From Bauldia sp. (GTDB taxonomy: Bacteria > Pseudomonadota > Alphaproteobacteria > Rhizobiales > Kaistiaceae): DNA of 64,000 nt. The translations under genes were made by a program, and so were the position numbers. The DNA is taken from assembly GCA_028284325.1 (NCBI GenBank), contig JANQRX010000003.1, forward strand, positions 310,001-374,000, read 5' to 3'. Numbering within the stretch: the stretch's first letter is position 1; each line of letters begins with the position of its first letter. The notes under the pieces are model-generated. The model did not search any database and was not told the origin of the DNA. It worked only from the letters and a program-made list of their open reading frames with translations. This document shows, piece after piece, positions 1 through 7,782 of this stretch.

Positions 1-426
1 GATCCGACCTTCGTCAACTGGTCGACCGTCGACATGCGCCGGATCCAGATCAAGCAGCCGCCGGGCCGCCGCAACGCGCTTGGTCAGGTGAAGTTCATGT
101 TCCCCAACCGGCATGCGGTCTATCTGCACGACACGCCGTCCAAGAGCCTGTTCAAAAAGGACTATCGCGCCTACAGCCACGGTTGCATGCGCGTGAACAA
201 CCCTTGGGATTTCGCCGAGGCGCTGCTGGACGCCGATCCGAAACTGAGTGGCGAACTGCTCAAGAAGATGGTCGGCGGCCGCGAACAGCAGCTGAACCTG
301 GAGCGCCATATCCCGGTCCACATCACCTACTTCACGGCCTGGATCGACGATGGCGAGAGCCTGCAAATCCGCAGCGACCTCTACGGCCATGATGCGCGCA
401 TGAAGTCGGCGCTTGGCCTCACCTGA
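1..426 (+). CDS. L,D-transpeptidase family protein (YkuD domain), C-terminal part
   Basis: The reading frame is open at the left edge, so only the last 141 codons are present. The visible part contains the catalytic signature of YkuD-type L,D-transpeptidases, SHGCMRVNN, with the nucleophilic cysteine in HGC and a following arginine. It is preceded by FPNRHAVYLHDTP, which matches the conserved strand before that motif. Enzymes of this family cross-link peptidoglycan through 3-3 bonds or attach proteins to it in the periplasm. The layout most resembles the long YcbB/LdtD type, but the N-terminal domains lie outside the window. A DUF882 murein peptidase gene follows 185 bases downstream on the same strand, suggesting a shared cell-wall role. 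Confidence 0.88.
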   Translation, partial: DPTFVNWSTVDMRRIQIKQPPGRRNALGQVKFMFPNRHAVYLHDTPSKSLFKKDYRAYSHGCMRVNNPWDFAEALLDADPKLSGELLKKMVGGREQQLNLERHIPVHITYFTAWIDDGESLQIRSDLYGHDARMKSALGLT

Positions 427-611
427 GGATTTCAGTAGAAAGTCTAACGAAATTGGGGCGTTAGCCCGCGACTGGGCTTGCCGCCGCGCCACCATGCTGC
501 CACGATCCGTGGGTAGGTGGCACGAGTGGCTTGCGCAAACGGAAGGTTGTGCGCGCGCCAAGGGGTAAATCAGTCGTTAACCCTGTCGGGTTGATGATGG
601 ATTGTTGACGT

Positions 612-2285
612 TTGCCACGTGGGGAATCGGGCGACGTGAGTTCAAGCGGCCATTCGCGGCCTTGGCGACCCGGGCGCCCCGGGCGAGGCTTCGCGCGCGC
701 CTGCGCGGCGACCTTGGCCGCTGTTCTGCTGGTCTCGCCACTCGGCCAGGTCACCGCCCTTCCCGGCGAGCGCGCGCTCAAGCTCTTCAACATCCACACC
801 AAGGAACGGGACACCATCGTCTTCCGGCGCGGCGGCCGCTACGACGCCCAAGGCCTGAAGAAGATCAACGCCTTCCTGCGTGACTGGCGCCGCGACGAGC
901 CCACCAAGATGGACCCGGTCCTCCTCGACCTCGTCTGGGAGGTCTATCAGCGCTCCGGCTCGCGGGAACACATCCACGTCGTGTCGGGCTACCGGTCGCC
1001 GGCCACCAACGGCCAACTGCGCCGGCGGTCGAAGGGCGTGGCGAAGAACAGCCTCCACACCAGGGGCCGGGCGATGGATTTCTACCTGCCCGACGTCAAG
1101 CTCGCGAAGCTGCGCGAGCTCGGCCTGAAAATCCAGGTGGGCGGTGTCGGCTACTATCCGCGCTCGGGCGCGCCGTTCGTGCATATGGACACCGGCAATG
1201 TGCGCCACTGGCCGCGCATGTCGCGCCAGCAGCTCGCCCGCGTCTTCCCCGACGGGAAGACCATGCATATTCCCTCCGACGGCAAGCCGCTGTCCGGCTA
1301 TGCTGTCGCCAAGGCGGAAATAAAGGCACGCAAATCGCGCCTTGGCCGCACCGCCGTGGCCAGCGTTGCGGCCCCGGCTCCGGCAACCCCCCCGGCCCCC
1401 GCCACGCCGTCCACCACGGCCAGCGATCCGCTCGTCATCGCCGCGGCCCCGGCCCAGCCGCCGCGTGGCACGCGCCAACTCTCGGTTGCCGTTGCCGCCT
1501 ACGACGCGGAGCCGCCGCCCCTGCCCCGCATCAACCGTCAGCGCGGCTATGAGACCGCCGTGGCGAGCGCCGCGCCGGTGCGCCGCGTGGCCGAGCCCGA
1601 TCCCCTCGCTGCGCTGCTCGCGACCCGCCGCAGCGACGCTCCGGTACGGCTGGCCCAGGACTTCGATTTCGGCACCGCCCAGGATTGGACGGCCCCGAAC
1701 GTGCCGCCCAATCTCGCGGCGGCGATGGCGGAGCGCGACCAGTCGCGGCGCAACGCCTCGCTGCCGATTCCGCCGACCTCGGTCGTGGCGACCATTGACG
1801 TCAACCGGCCGCTGCGCGCCGAGACCATCACCACCGCGGTGATCCGCAACGGCGTCCGCCAGACGATCCCGCGGATTCTCGCCTACGCGCCACCGTCCGG
1901 ACTTGACGAGCTTCCCGAGGTCAACACCGCCAACTCCATCGGCGGCGTTCCCGCACCCCGACTGAACCCGTTGCGCCGTGTCGGCGAGGTCCGCCCCGCG
2001 ACGCGTTCGATCATCCCGGCGAAATCGTTTGTCGCGCCCGAACTCACGCTGACGACGCTGGACACCCACGGTCTGCGTAGCTGGATCGGCGCGGGATCGA
2101 CGCGGCAGCGCGCCTTCGCGACCTTCACGATGCCGGATATCCGTCGCGGCGGCGATCTCATCCGGGCGCCGCAGTTCGGCTACGCGCGTGGATTCGGCGC
2201 GATCGCCTATCCCGACCTGCGCACCGACCGCTTCTCCGGTCCGCTTGTCCGGCAGCCCGCCATCATCATGCTGGCCTCCCGCTAG
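612..2285 (+). CDS. DUF882 / YcbK-like M15 family murein peptidase with long Pro/Ala-rich tail
   Basis: The 557-residue product has an N-terminal hydrophobic segment around residues 30-50 that looks like a signal sequence or anchor. A DUF882 (peptidase M15A-like) domain follows at about residues 55-210. Metal-ligand motifs are visible: SGYRSPATN, then SLHTRGRAMDFY (His and Asp), then PFVHMDTG (His). Family members such as MepK cleave peptidoglycan cross-links or act as carboxypeptidases in the periplasm. Residues 240-557 are low-complexity, rich in proline, alanine and arginine, and probably disordered; this tail is longer than in typical family members. The start is a TTG at 612 with no clear ribosome site; an in-frame GTG at 636 is an alternative. 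It lies next to an L,D-transpeptidase gene. Confidence 0.85.
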   Translation: MPRGESGDVSSSGHSRPWRPGRPGRGFARACAATLAAVLLVSPLGQVTALPGERALKLFNIHTKERDTIVFRRGGRYDAQGLKKINAFLRDWRRDEPTKMDPVLLDLVWEVYQRSGSREHIHVVSGYRSPATNGQLRRRSKGVAKNSLHTRGRAMDFYLPDVKLAKLRELGLKIQVGGVGYYPRSGAPFVHMDTGNVRHWPRMSRQQLARVFPDGKTMHIPSDGKPLSGYAVAKAEIKARKSRLGRTAVASVAAPAPATPPAPATPSTTASDPLVIAAAPAQPPRGTRQLSVAVAAYDAEPPPLPRINRQRGYETAVASAAPVRRVAEPDPLAALLATRRSDAPVRLAQDFDFGTAQDWTAPNVPPNLAAAMAERDQSRRNASLPIPPTSVVATIDVNRPLRAETITTAVIRNGVRQTIPRILAYAPPSGLDELPEVNTANSIGGVPAPRLNPLRRVGEVRPATRSIIPAKSFVAPELTLTTLDTHGLRSWIGAGSTRQRAFATFTMPDIRRGGDLIRAPQFGYARGFGAIAYPDLRTDRFSGPLVRQPAIIMLASR

Positions 2286-2294
2286 GCGAAGCCG

Positions 2295-2555
2295 TCACTC
2301 CGAAGGCGCGCGCATCCCCAGCGCGTGCAGATAGAGGTCGAGAAGCGCCTCCTGCTCCTGTCGCTCGGCCGCATCCTGTTTGCGCAGCCGCACCACCTGC
2401 CGGAGTGTCTTGGTGTCGAAGCCGTTCGCCTTCGCTTCGGCATAGACCTCCCGGATATCGTCCGCGATGGTCTGACGCTCCTCCTCGAGCCGCTCGATTC
2501 GTTCGACGAAGGCGCGTAGCTGGTCCTGAGCGAAACCGGTCGGCTGGTCGGCCAT
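2295..2555 (-). CDS. gapR: GapR family (DUF2312) DNA-binding protein
   Basis: This 86-residue, highly charged helical protein matches the DUF2312/GapR family almost over its whole length. Typical stretches are the coiled-coil [15 protein letters not shown] and the basic [16 protein letters not shown]. GapR is an alphaproteobacterial nucleoid protein that binds AT-rich or overtwisted DNA and supports replication and cell division. I chose the ATG giving MADQPTGF; an upstream in-frame start at 2612 would add 19 residues unlike the family. It lies downstream of an N-formylglutamate amidohydrolase gene on the same strand, 79 bases away, and converges on the DUF882 gene. Confidence 0.9.
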   Translation of the reverse strand: MADQPTGFAQDQLRAFVERIERLEEERQTIADDIREVYAEAKANGFDTKTLRQVVRLRKQDAAERQEQEALLDLYLHALGMRAPSE

Positions 2556-2634
2556 GAAGGAACTCCTTGAAAACGTGCGGCCCTGCTGCACCGAGTCGGG
2601 CGGGCCGGTCAATGAGGTTGGCGTACCGTCTCGG

Positions 2635-3483
2635 CTACACCGCAGCGACGCCGACGGCGTGAGACCCGGCGGGACCGGTCGGCAACATCTCGTGAACCTC
2701 CGGCCGCTCGTTCACATCGATCAGGATCGGCTCGAAGATGTCGGCCCAGCGACGCACACCAGCGTCGTCGGCGATCAGGTCCTGCCGGACCTCGATGAGC
2801 GCGTGCGCCAGTCCGCGGGCCGTGGCGTGCCGGTTCAGCGTGTCGTTCGTGAGCTGGCCGGTGTAGGGCTCGTTGTCGCCGACGATGAGATCGGAATCCC
2901 GTCTGAGCGCCTCGATCGTCGGCGCGGCGACGCGCGCATCGCGGTCCCACAGGACGCCGACATGCCACGGACGCGGCCGACCGTGCCAGATGGGCGTGAA
3001 GGTGTGGATCGACACGATCGCCGGGGCCGTGCCGCTCGCCATACCGGCGTCGATCGTGCGTCGCACCGCCTCGTGGTAGGGGGCGTAGTAGCGCTCGACC
3101 CGGCGTCGCCGCTCGGTCTCGTCGATGTCCCGGTTCCCCGGAACAACGCTGCCGTCGGAGATGCGCATGATCAGCGTCGGGTCGTCCTCGCCGCGATTGG
3201 GATCGATCAGCAGACGCGAAAACATGCCGAAGACCGCAGGAACGTGCAGGCGTTCCGCCAGCATCTCCGTCAGTTCCCGCGCCCCCGGATCGTAGGCGAT
3301 GTGGCGCTGGAACTCGCGCGCGGGCAGACCGAGATCGCCATACTCCGGCGGCAAGGCGTTGTTGGCGTGGTCGCAAAGAAGAACGAGACCCCGACCCGGG
3401 TCGCCATCGACAACCGCGTAGGGCACAAATGTGACGGCCTCGCCGGCCGCGGGCCAACTCTGCGAGGCCGTACTGATCTCCAT
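2635..3483 (-). CDS. N-formylglutamate amidohydrolase family protein (copy 1)
   Basis: The 282-residue product matches the N-formylglutamate amidohydrolase family (PF05013) across its length. Visible motifs are [14 protein letters not shown] near residue 35, [17 protein letters not shown], and VSIHTFTP in the centre, which are the regions carrying conserved acid and histidine residues. The named reaction is hydrolysis of N-formyl-L-glutamate to glutamate and formate at the end of histidine degradation, but many genomic copies without hut neighbours probably have other substrates. No hut genes are nearby. A second, divergent copy is at 36258-37160. It reads toward gapR and is divergent from the DUF1036 gene across a 131-base intergenic region. 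Confidence 0.88.
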   Translation of the reverse strand: MEISTASQSWPAAGEAVTFVPYAVVDGDPGRGLVLLCDHANNALPPEYGDLGLPAREFQRHIAYDPGARELTEMLAERLHVPAVFGMFSRLLIDPNRGEDDPTLIMRISDGSVVPGNRDIDETERRRRVERYYAPYHEAVRRTIDAGMASGTAPAIVSIHTFTPIWHGRPRPWHVGVLWDRDARVAAPTIEALRRDSDLIVGDNEPYTGQLTNDTLNRHATARGLAHALIEVRQDLIADDAGVRRWADIFEPILIDVNERPEVHEMLPTGPAGSHAVGVAAV

Positions 3484-3614
3484 CGCGCTCCATGAATATC
3501 ACGGCGAAAGCGGGGTTTACATACCCCCGGGGGAGGTCCGATGATCCGCGTTGACCGCCGCCGGTCGAGGCGGCATAAGGTGCCGGGGAAGCTACAAAAC
3601 AAAGATCGTCAACC

Positions 3615-4172
3615 TTGGAACGCCGCATCCAGTCGTTCGCCTCGCAGTACCGACGTGCCATCGTCACCGGAAGCGTCGTGCTTCTGGCCGTCATCGCGGC
3701 GTTGACCTATTTCGCGCTCCGGGGATCCGGCCCGACGGCTGTTCAGGGCGGGCAGGGCCTCCAGCGCGCCAATGCGGCCGGTCTCGGCATCGAAACCGAC
3801 GGCAGCGGTTTGCGCCTGTGCAACCGCACCGGCAACCGCGTCGGCGTCGCGGTCGGCTACAAGCAGGATCGCGACTGGACGACGGAAGGCTGGTGGAACA
3901 TCGCGGCCGGCAACTGCAGCACCCTGGTCGCCGGCGCCCTGTTGTCGCGTTTCTATTACATCTATGCGGTCGACTACGATGCCGGGGGTGTATGGGGCGG
4001 CAATGCCCAGATGTGCACACGCGACAAGATCTTCACAATCAAGGGCATCCAGGACTGCGTGGCACGCGGTTACGAGAGCTCCGGGTTCTTCGAAGTCGAC
4101 ACCGGTGAACAGAAAAGCTGGACGGTTCAGTTGATGGAGCCGGACGGTCAGGAAGTCGGTATCGGCGGCTGA
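3615..4172 (+). CDS. DUF1036 family membrane-anchored protein
   Basis: The 185-residue product starts with a TTG codon and has one N-terminal membrane segment at about residues 18-36 (VVLLAVIAALTYFALRG). The DUF1036 domain follows, with RLCNRTGNRVGVAVGY, a tryptophan-rich stretch DWTTEGWWNIAAG, and conserved cysteines (in LCNRT, GNCST, QMCTR and QDCVARGY). The domain is probably periplasmic; its function is unknown. Its stop is directly followed by the ATG of pyruvate kinase without a spacer, so the two are very likely co-transcribed. DUF1036 next to pyk recurs in alphaproteobacteria as far as I recall, but that has not been checked here. Confidence 0.85.
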   Translation: MERRIQSFASQYRRAIVTGSVVLLAVIAALTYFALRGSGPTAVQGGQGLQRANAAGLGIETDGSGLRLCNRTGNRVGVAVGYKQDRDWTTEGWWNIAAGNCSTLVAGALLSRFYYIYAVDYDAGGVWGGNAQMCTRDKIFTIKGIQDCVARGYESSGFFEVDTGEQKSWTVQLMEPDGQEVGIGG

Positions 4173-5585
4173 ATGCGCACACGCAAAGTCAAAATTCTCG
4201 CGACGCTGGGGCCCGCCTCATCCGATCGCGAAACCATCCTCGCGTTGTTCGACGCCGGCGCGGACGTCTTCCGTGTCAACATGAGCCACGCCGACCACGA
4301 CGTCATGCGCGGTCTTGTCGCCACCATCCGCGATGTCGAGCACGCCGCCGGCCGGCCGATCGGCATTCTCGTCGATCTACAGGGCCCGAAGCTCAGACTT
4401 GGAACCTTCGCCGACGGCAGCGTCGAGCTGACGCCGGGCCAGGCCTTCGTTCTCGATTCCGATCCCGAACCCGGCGACGCCAACAGGGTTCACCTGCCCC
4501 ATCCCGAGATCCTGACCGCACTCGAGCCCGGCCACCGCCTGCTGCTCGACGACGGGCGCGTGGCGCTGACGGCAACCGATTGCGAGCCCGACCGGACGGT
4601 CACGCGGGTGGAGTCGGGCGCCAAGCTCTCCGACCGCAAGGGGGTCAGCGTCCCCGACACGACCATCGGCTCCAGCGCCCTGACCGAGAAGGACCGAGCC
4701 GACCTTGAGGCGGCGCTGAACGCCGATGTCGACTGGATCGCGCTGTCGTTCATCCAGCGCCCGGAAGACCTTGCCGAAGTCCGCAAGATCGCTCGCGGAC
4801 GCGCCGGCGTGCTGGCCAAGCTCGAAAAACCGCAGGCCGTCGCGCGCCTGCAGGAAATCATCGAAGCCTCGGACGCGCTGATGGTCGCGCGCGGCGATCT
4901 CGGCGTCGAGATGCCGCTGGAACAGGTGCCCGGCCTCCAGAAGCAGATCATCCGCGCCTGTCGCGCCGCCGGCAAGCCGGTGGTCATCGCGACACAGATG
5001 CTGGAATCGATGATTTCGTCGCCGACGCCCACGCGCGCCGAAGTCTCCGACGTGGCCAACGCGGTGTTCGAGGGCGCCGACGCGGTGATGCTGTCGGCGG
5101 AATCGGCCGCGGGCGACTATCCGGTCGAGTCGGTGGCGACCATGGACAGCGTCGCCATGGAGGTGGAGCGCGACCCGCTCTACAACGGCATCATGCGCGC
5201 CCAGCGCGCCGAACCCGACGCGACCAGCGCCGATGCAATCTCCGCGGCGTCGCGCCAGATGGCGGAAACGCTGCATCTGTCGGCCATATGCTGCTACACG
5301 GCCTCCGGGACGACCGCGATGCGCGCCGCCCGCGAGCGGCCGCCAACACCGATCATCGCCATGTCGCCGGTGGTCGCCACCGCGCGGCGCCTCGCCCTCG
5401 TCTGGGGCTTGCATTGCGTCTTCGGCGACGAGCCGGGCGAGTTGGAAGGGATGGTGCATCGCGCCGCCGAAGTCGCCCAGGCGGAGGGTTTCGCCAAGAC
5501 CGGCGACAGGATCATCATCACCGCCGGCGTGCCCTTCGGCACACCCGGCGCGACCAACATGATCCGGATCGCCTTCGTCGAGTAG
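4173..5585 (+). CDS. pyk: pyruvate kinase
   Basis: The 470-residue protein has the full pyruvate kinase architecture. It opens with KVKILATLGPASSD, then FRVNMSHA (substrate-binding Arg and Ser), the B-domain region with DRKGVSVPD, the catalytic AKLEKPQAV lysine segment, and the signature GVEMPLEQVPGLQKQ followed by PVVIATQMLESM. The C-terminal regulatory domain runs to the end. The enzyme makes pyruvate and ATP from phosphoenolpyruvate in the last step of glycolysis. It begins on the base after the DUF1036 stop, which points to translational coupling. Length is normal for the family. Confidence 0.97.
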   Translation: MRTRKVKILATLGPASSDRETILALFDAGADVFRVNMSHADHDVMRGLVATIRDVEHAAGRPIGILVDLQGPKLRLGTFADGSVELTPGQAFVLDSDPEPGDANRVHLPHPEILTALEPGHRLLLDDGRVALTATDCEPDRTVTRVESGAKLSDRKGVSVPDTTIGSSALTEKDRADLEAALNADVDWIALSFIQRPEDLAEVRKIARGRAGVLAKLEKPQAVARLQEIIEASDALMVARGDLGVEMPLEQVPGLQKQIIRACRAAGKPVVIATQMLESMISSPTPTRAEVSDVANAVFEGADAVMLSAESAAGDYPVESVATMDSVAMEVERDPLYNGIMRAQRAEPDATSADAISAASRQMAETLHLSAICCYTASGTTAMRAARERPPTPIIAMSPVVATARRLALVWGLHCVFGDEPGELEGMVHRAAEVAQAEGFAKTGDRIIITAGVPFGTPGATNMIRIAFVE

Positions 5586-5713
5586 GCTAGGGCGTATACT
5601 CACAAACGATTGGAAGTGGATGACCGCTTTCGGCGAATCCGCCGCGGCCGGCCAATCGACTGCGTAGGTCGGCACAGCGGACAACGCCGCCGCTCCCCAA
5701 GCCACGATGAACG

Positions 5714-5987
5714 TCAGTTAAGTGCTTTGTCGGATCGCGTGCCGCTTTCTAGCCAATCATCTACGTCATCAAATCCGCAAGGATCAATTTCGTAACAGCG
5801 TTTTGCACCGTCTTTCCGCACTTTGCAGAGCCGCTGTCGAGCAAAATGCGAAGATGCTGTGAGACTGCGGATTGAGAGATGCCAAACTCGGCCTCAACGA
5901 TTTCACCTGACGCATGGTCTTTTTTTGTGAGATCAGCTCTAGGGTCCTCCGGCGCACGGGGTCGGACAGCACATCAAAGATGTTCAT
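5714..5987 (-). pseudogene. ArsR-family transcriptional regulator, broken by two frameshifts
   Basis: The first frame gives MNIFDVLSDPVRRRTLELIS, a typical ArsR N-terminus, but then turns to nonsense. The ArsR reading resumes in a second frame as GEIVEAEFGISQSAVSQHL (the recognition helix) through LRILLDSG, and in a third frame as VRKDGAKRCYEIDP to a TGA at 5714-5716. The first switch falls at a run of seven A (5920-5926) and the second at a short A run near 5829. Adding one A at each place restores a continuous protein of about 91 residues. The start overlaps the stop of the SRPBCC gene (ATGA). This is either a true pseudogene or a pair of homopolymer sequencing errors. Confidence 0.85.
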
Positions 5988-6622
5988 TGTTCCTCGCCAG
6001 TGTAGAACGCAGCGGTGCGTTCTGCCGTTTCCTTGGCGATCTGCCCATCTGTTCCGGTTTCGGCGTGGGCCTTGCCCCATGCTTCGGCCCATCCACGCAA
6101 TGTGGCCTTGCCTGTCGCGCTCTCGGCCCAAGCTTCTCCGGCCTCGATGGTCGATGTCCTTTCGCCAGAAAGGTGCATCTCTAGCCCCAGCATAGCCAAC
6201 TCCCAACCTACACCAGTCGCACCGGGGCCATACTGATCCCAATGCACCTGGCTTTTTGGGTCTGTCGGATGCTCATGTTCGAGGGTTAAGAGCGCGCCTT
6301 CGTCTGACCGCTGGATTGTGACATTGACCCAACTGGTACTGCCGCCGAACTCCCAAGTAAGAGCCAATTGTCTGGGCGGTTCGCAGACGACAATATCACC
6401 GTCCGCATTGCCTTCTATTGAGAAGCGCCCGCCTTGTTTGAAATCGCCAGCAACCTTCGCAAACCAGCGCTGCACGCGCTCCTTGTCTGTCAAAGCACTC
6501 CACAAAACTTCCGGGCTCATCGGGTAACTGCGACTTGCACGCACGATGTAAGTCCGGGCTCCTTCGCGTTCACCGATAACAACCTCCCGAAAGGACGCTC
6601 CAAGAGCTTCGATAGTTTCCAT
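5984..6622 (-). CDS. SRPBCC (AHSA1-like) domain protein
   Basis: The 212-residue product has an SRPBCC/START-like fold signature: EVLWSALTDKERVQRWF, then FKQGGRFSIEG, VVCEPPRQLALTWEF and LTLEHEH. Such proteins bind small hydrophobic ligands and are often encoded with an ArsR regulator that controls them; here the ArsR gene overlaps its end by four bases but is broken. The start is uncertain: ATG at 6622 is used, with TTG codons at 6637 and 6691 as alternatives. Base composition is clearly lower in G+C (about 52% in two sampled lines) than the surrounding genes, and a transposase fragment lies just upstream, so acquisition by transfer is likely. Confidence 0.82.
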   Translation of the reverse strand: METIEALGASFREVVIGEREGARTYIVRASRSYPMSPEVLWSALTDKERVQRWFAKVAGDFKQGGRFSIEGNADGDIVVCEPPRQLALTWEFGGSTSWVNVTIQRSDEGALLTLEHEHPTDPKSQVHWDQYGPGATGVGWELAMLGLEMHLSGERTSTIEAGEAWAESATGKATLRGWAEAWGKAHAETGTDGQIAKETAERTAAFYTGEEQ

Positions 6623-6765
6623 CTCCTTGTCCTCACTCAAACGTATTAGTTGCCGCTGATGATTCTTGGCTAATATCAATGAACTCTCCAAGAGGCGACA
6701 TTCGCTGCGACGCGGAATTAAGCAGAAGAGGGCTCGAAGCGGTCGGTCGATCTTGCGGATTTATT

Positions 6766-6880
6766 CGGATCAAGCAATGCCGGCGTATCGCAACGCGCTA
6801 TGAGAAAAGCGCAGTCAACTTCCTTGCGTTTGTCGAGCTCGCTGCAATCAGGCTGTGCTTATGCGCTTATGAGTCCGCGA
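6766..6880 (+). pseudogene. IS5-type transposase, C-terminal fragment
   Basis: About 38 codons in one frame read RIKQCRRIATRYEKSAVNF followed by LAFVELAAIRLC and AYESAT. This is the characteristic C-terminal end of IS5-group DDE transposases, which commonly finish with an RRIATRYEK segment and a hydrophobic helix. No transposase sequence is recognisable upstream and no terminal inverted repeat is visible, so only the tail remains. The usual stop codon after the last residues is missing, and the fragment runs directly into the 3' end of the TPR gene, whose stop lies at 6887. This marks an old insertion or deletion junction beside the low-G+C SRPBCC/ArsR patch. Confidence 0.75.
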
Positions 6881-6886
6881 CCCAAA

Positions 6887-7462
6887 CTAGATGTCCGTGC
6901 CCTGCGTTTCGTCGCGCAGCGCCTGAAGGGCGTCGCGGACGTTGTCGAGCAGCGGATCGATCGCCAACGCGGCTTCGAACGCCTCGATCGCCCTGCCATC
7001 GTCACCGATCTCGCGCAGCATCATGCCGAGCCCGCTGAGCGCGCCGAAATGCCGGGGTTCGAGGATCAGCACCCGATGGATGTCGGCGATCGCCTTGCCG
7101 TAGTCGTCCGTCAGGAAGTGGACGGTCGCGCGCTTGTTCCACCCCTCGGCGAAGTCCGGCGCCAGCAGGATGATGCGATCGAGGTAGTCGAGGGCCATCC
7201 CATAGGCTTCGTCGTCGATGGCCTGCAGCGCCCGCGACATCAGGAGGTCGACGGTGTCGCTTCCCGACTCCAGCCACAGGCGGATGATCCGGCGCTCGGC
7301 GTTCTTGGCGAGACGCTGGTTAGGCTCGTTCTTGAGCGTGAGGAAGGCTTCGTCGAGTTGCTCGCGCACCGACGGATCGCCGCTGTCCGACCACCCGGGC
7401 GAGGTTCCGGAACCCACCAAGAAGACGGCGATGAACGCCGCCGCGACGCTGCGCACGATCAT
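6887..7462 (-). CDS. tetratricopeptide repeat protein, exported
   Basis: The 191-residue product begins with a signal peptide (MIVRSVAAAFIAVFLVGSG, cleavage near residue 25). The rest is helical with about three TPR units, for example YGMALDYLDRIILLAPDFAE, then GKAIADIHRVLILEPRHF, then GRAIEAFEAALAIDPLL. TPR domains bind other proteins; this one would act in the periplasm. The ATG at 7462 was chosen because it opens the signal sequence. It follows rpmJ on the same strand by 58 bases. Its 3' end abuts a transposase fragment on the opposite strand, so the original C-terminus may have been altered, although the repeats appear intact. Confidence 0.85.
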   Translation of the reverse strand: MIVRSVAAAFIAVFLVGSGTSPGWSDSGDPSVREQLDEAFLTLKNEPNQRLAKNAERRIIRLWLESGSDTVDLLMSRALQAIDDEAYGMALDYLDRIILLAPDFAEGWNKRATVHFLTDDYGKAIADIHRVLILEPRHFGALSGLGMMLREIGDDGRAIEAFEAALAIDPLLDNVRDALQALRDETQGTDI

Positions 7463-7520
7463 GCCGCGAAAACTAGGTTCGCGGAGACGGCGGGTCAAAC
7501 CACAACGATGTGAGCGGAGA

Positions 7521-7646
7521 TCAGCCCTGCCGCGCCTTGAAGCGGCGGTTGGTCTTGTTGATGACGTACACCCGGCCCTTGCGGCGCACCAGGCGGTTGC
7601 CACGATGCCGGCCACGCAGCGATCTCAAGGAGTTCTTGATCTTCAT
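7521..7646 (-). CDS. rpmJ: 50S ribosomal protein L36
   Basis: This 41-residue protein is L36 of the cysteine-free, zinc-independent type: [19 protein letters not shown], then [19 protein letters not shown]. It lacks the CxxC...C...H zinc site of the other L36 form, and the length of 41 matches this paralogue class. In many alphaproteobacteria this is the only L36. It is divergent from gmd across 136 bases and upstream of the TPR gene. Confidence 0.95.
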   Translation of the reverse strand: MKIKNSLRSLRGRHRGNRLVRRKGRVYVINKTNRRFKARQG

Positions 7647-7782
7647 GACGGCCTCGCGCCGGTTCCAACGGCGGCGGAAAATATGGTCGCTGCCCGGGGC
7701 TGTCAAGGACGACGGCGCTGTTGCAATGATCGCGTCATCAAGTAAGGAACAGGCGGCTCCACCAGACGCGATCGCGCAACCG

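Noticed and set aside
574..581. CtrA half-site GTTAACC before the DUF882 gene (also GTTAAG near 53793)
   Set aside because: No second TTAA at the seven-base spacing; isolated half-sites are expected by chance.
6679..7038. A real plus-strand gene covering the transposase fragment and the end of the TPR gene
   Set aside because: Only residues from 6766 to about 6880 match a family; the rest overlaps the TPR gene antisense and has no support.
7510..7782. In-frame extension upstream of gmd
   Set aside because: It overlaps rpmJ on the other strand and the sequence is unlike any Gmd; the ATG at 7783 gives the normal protein.
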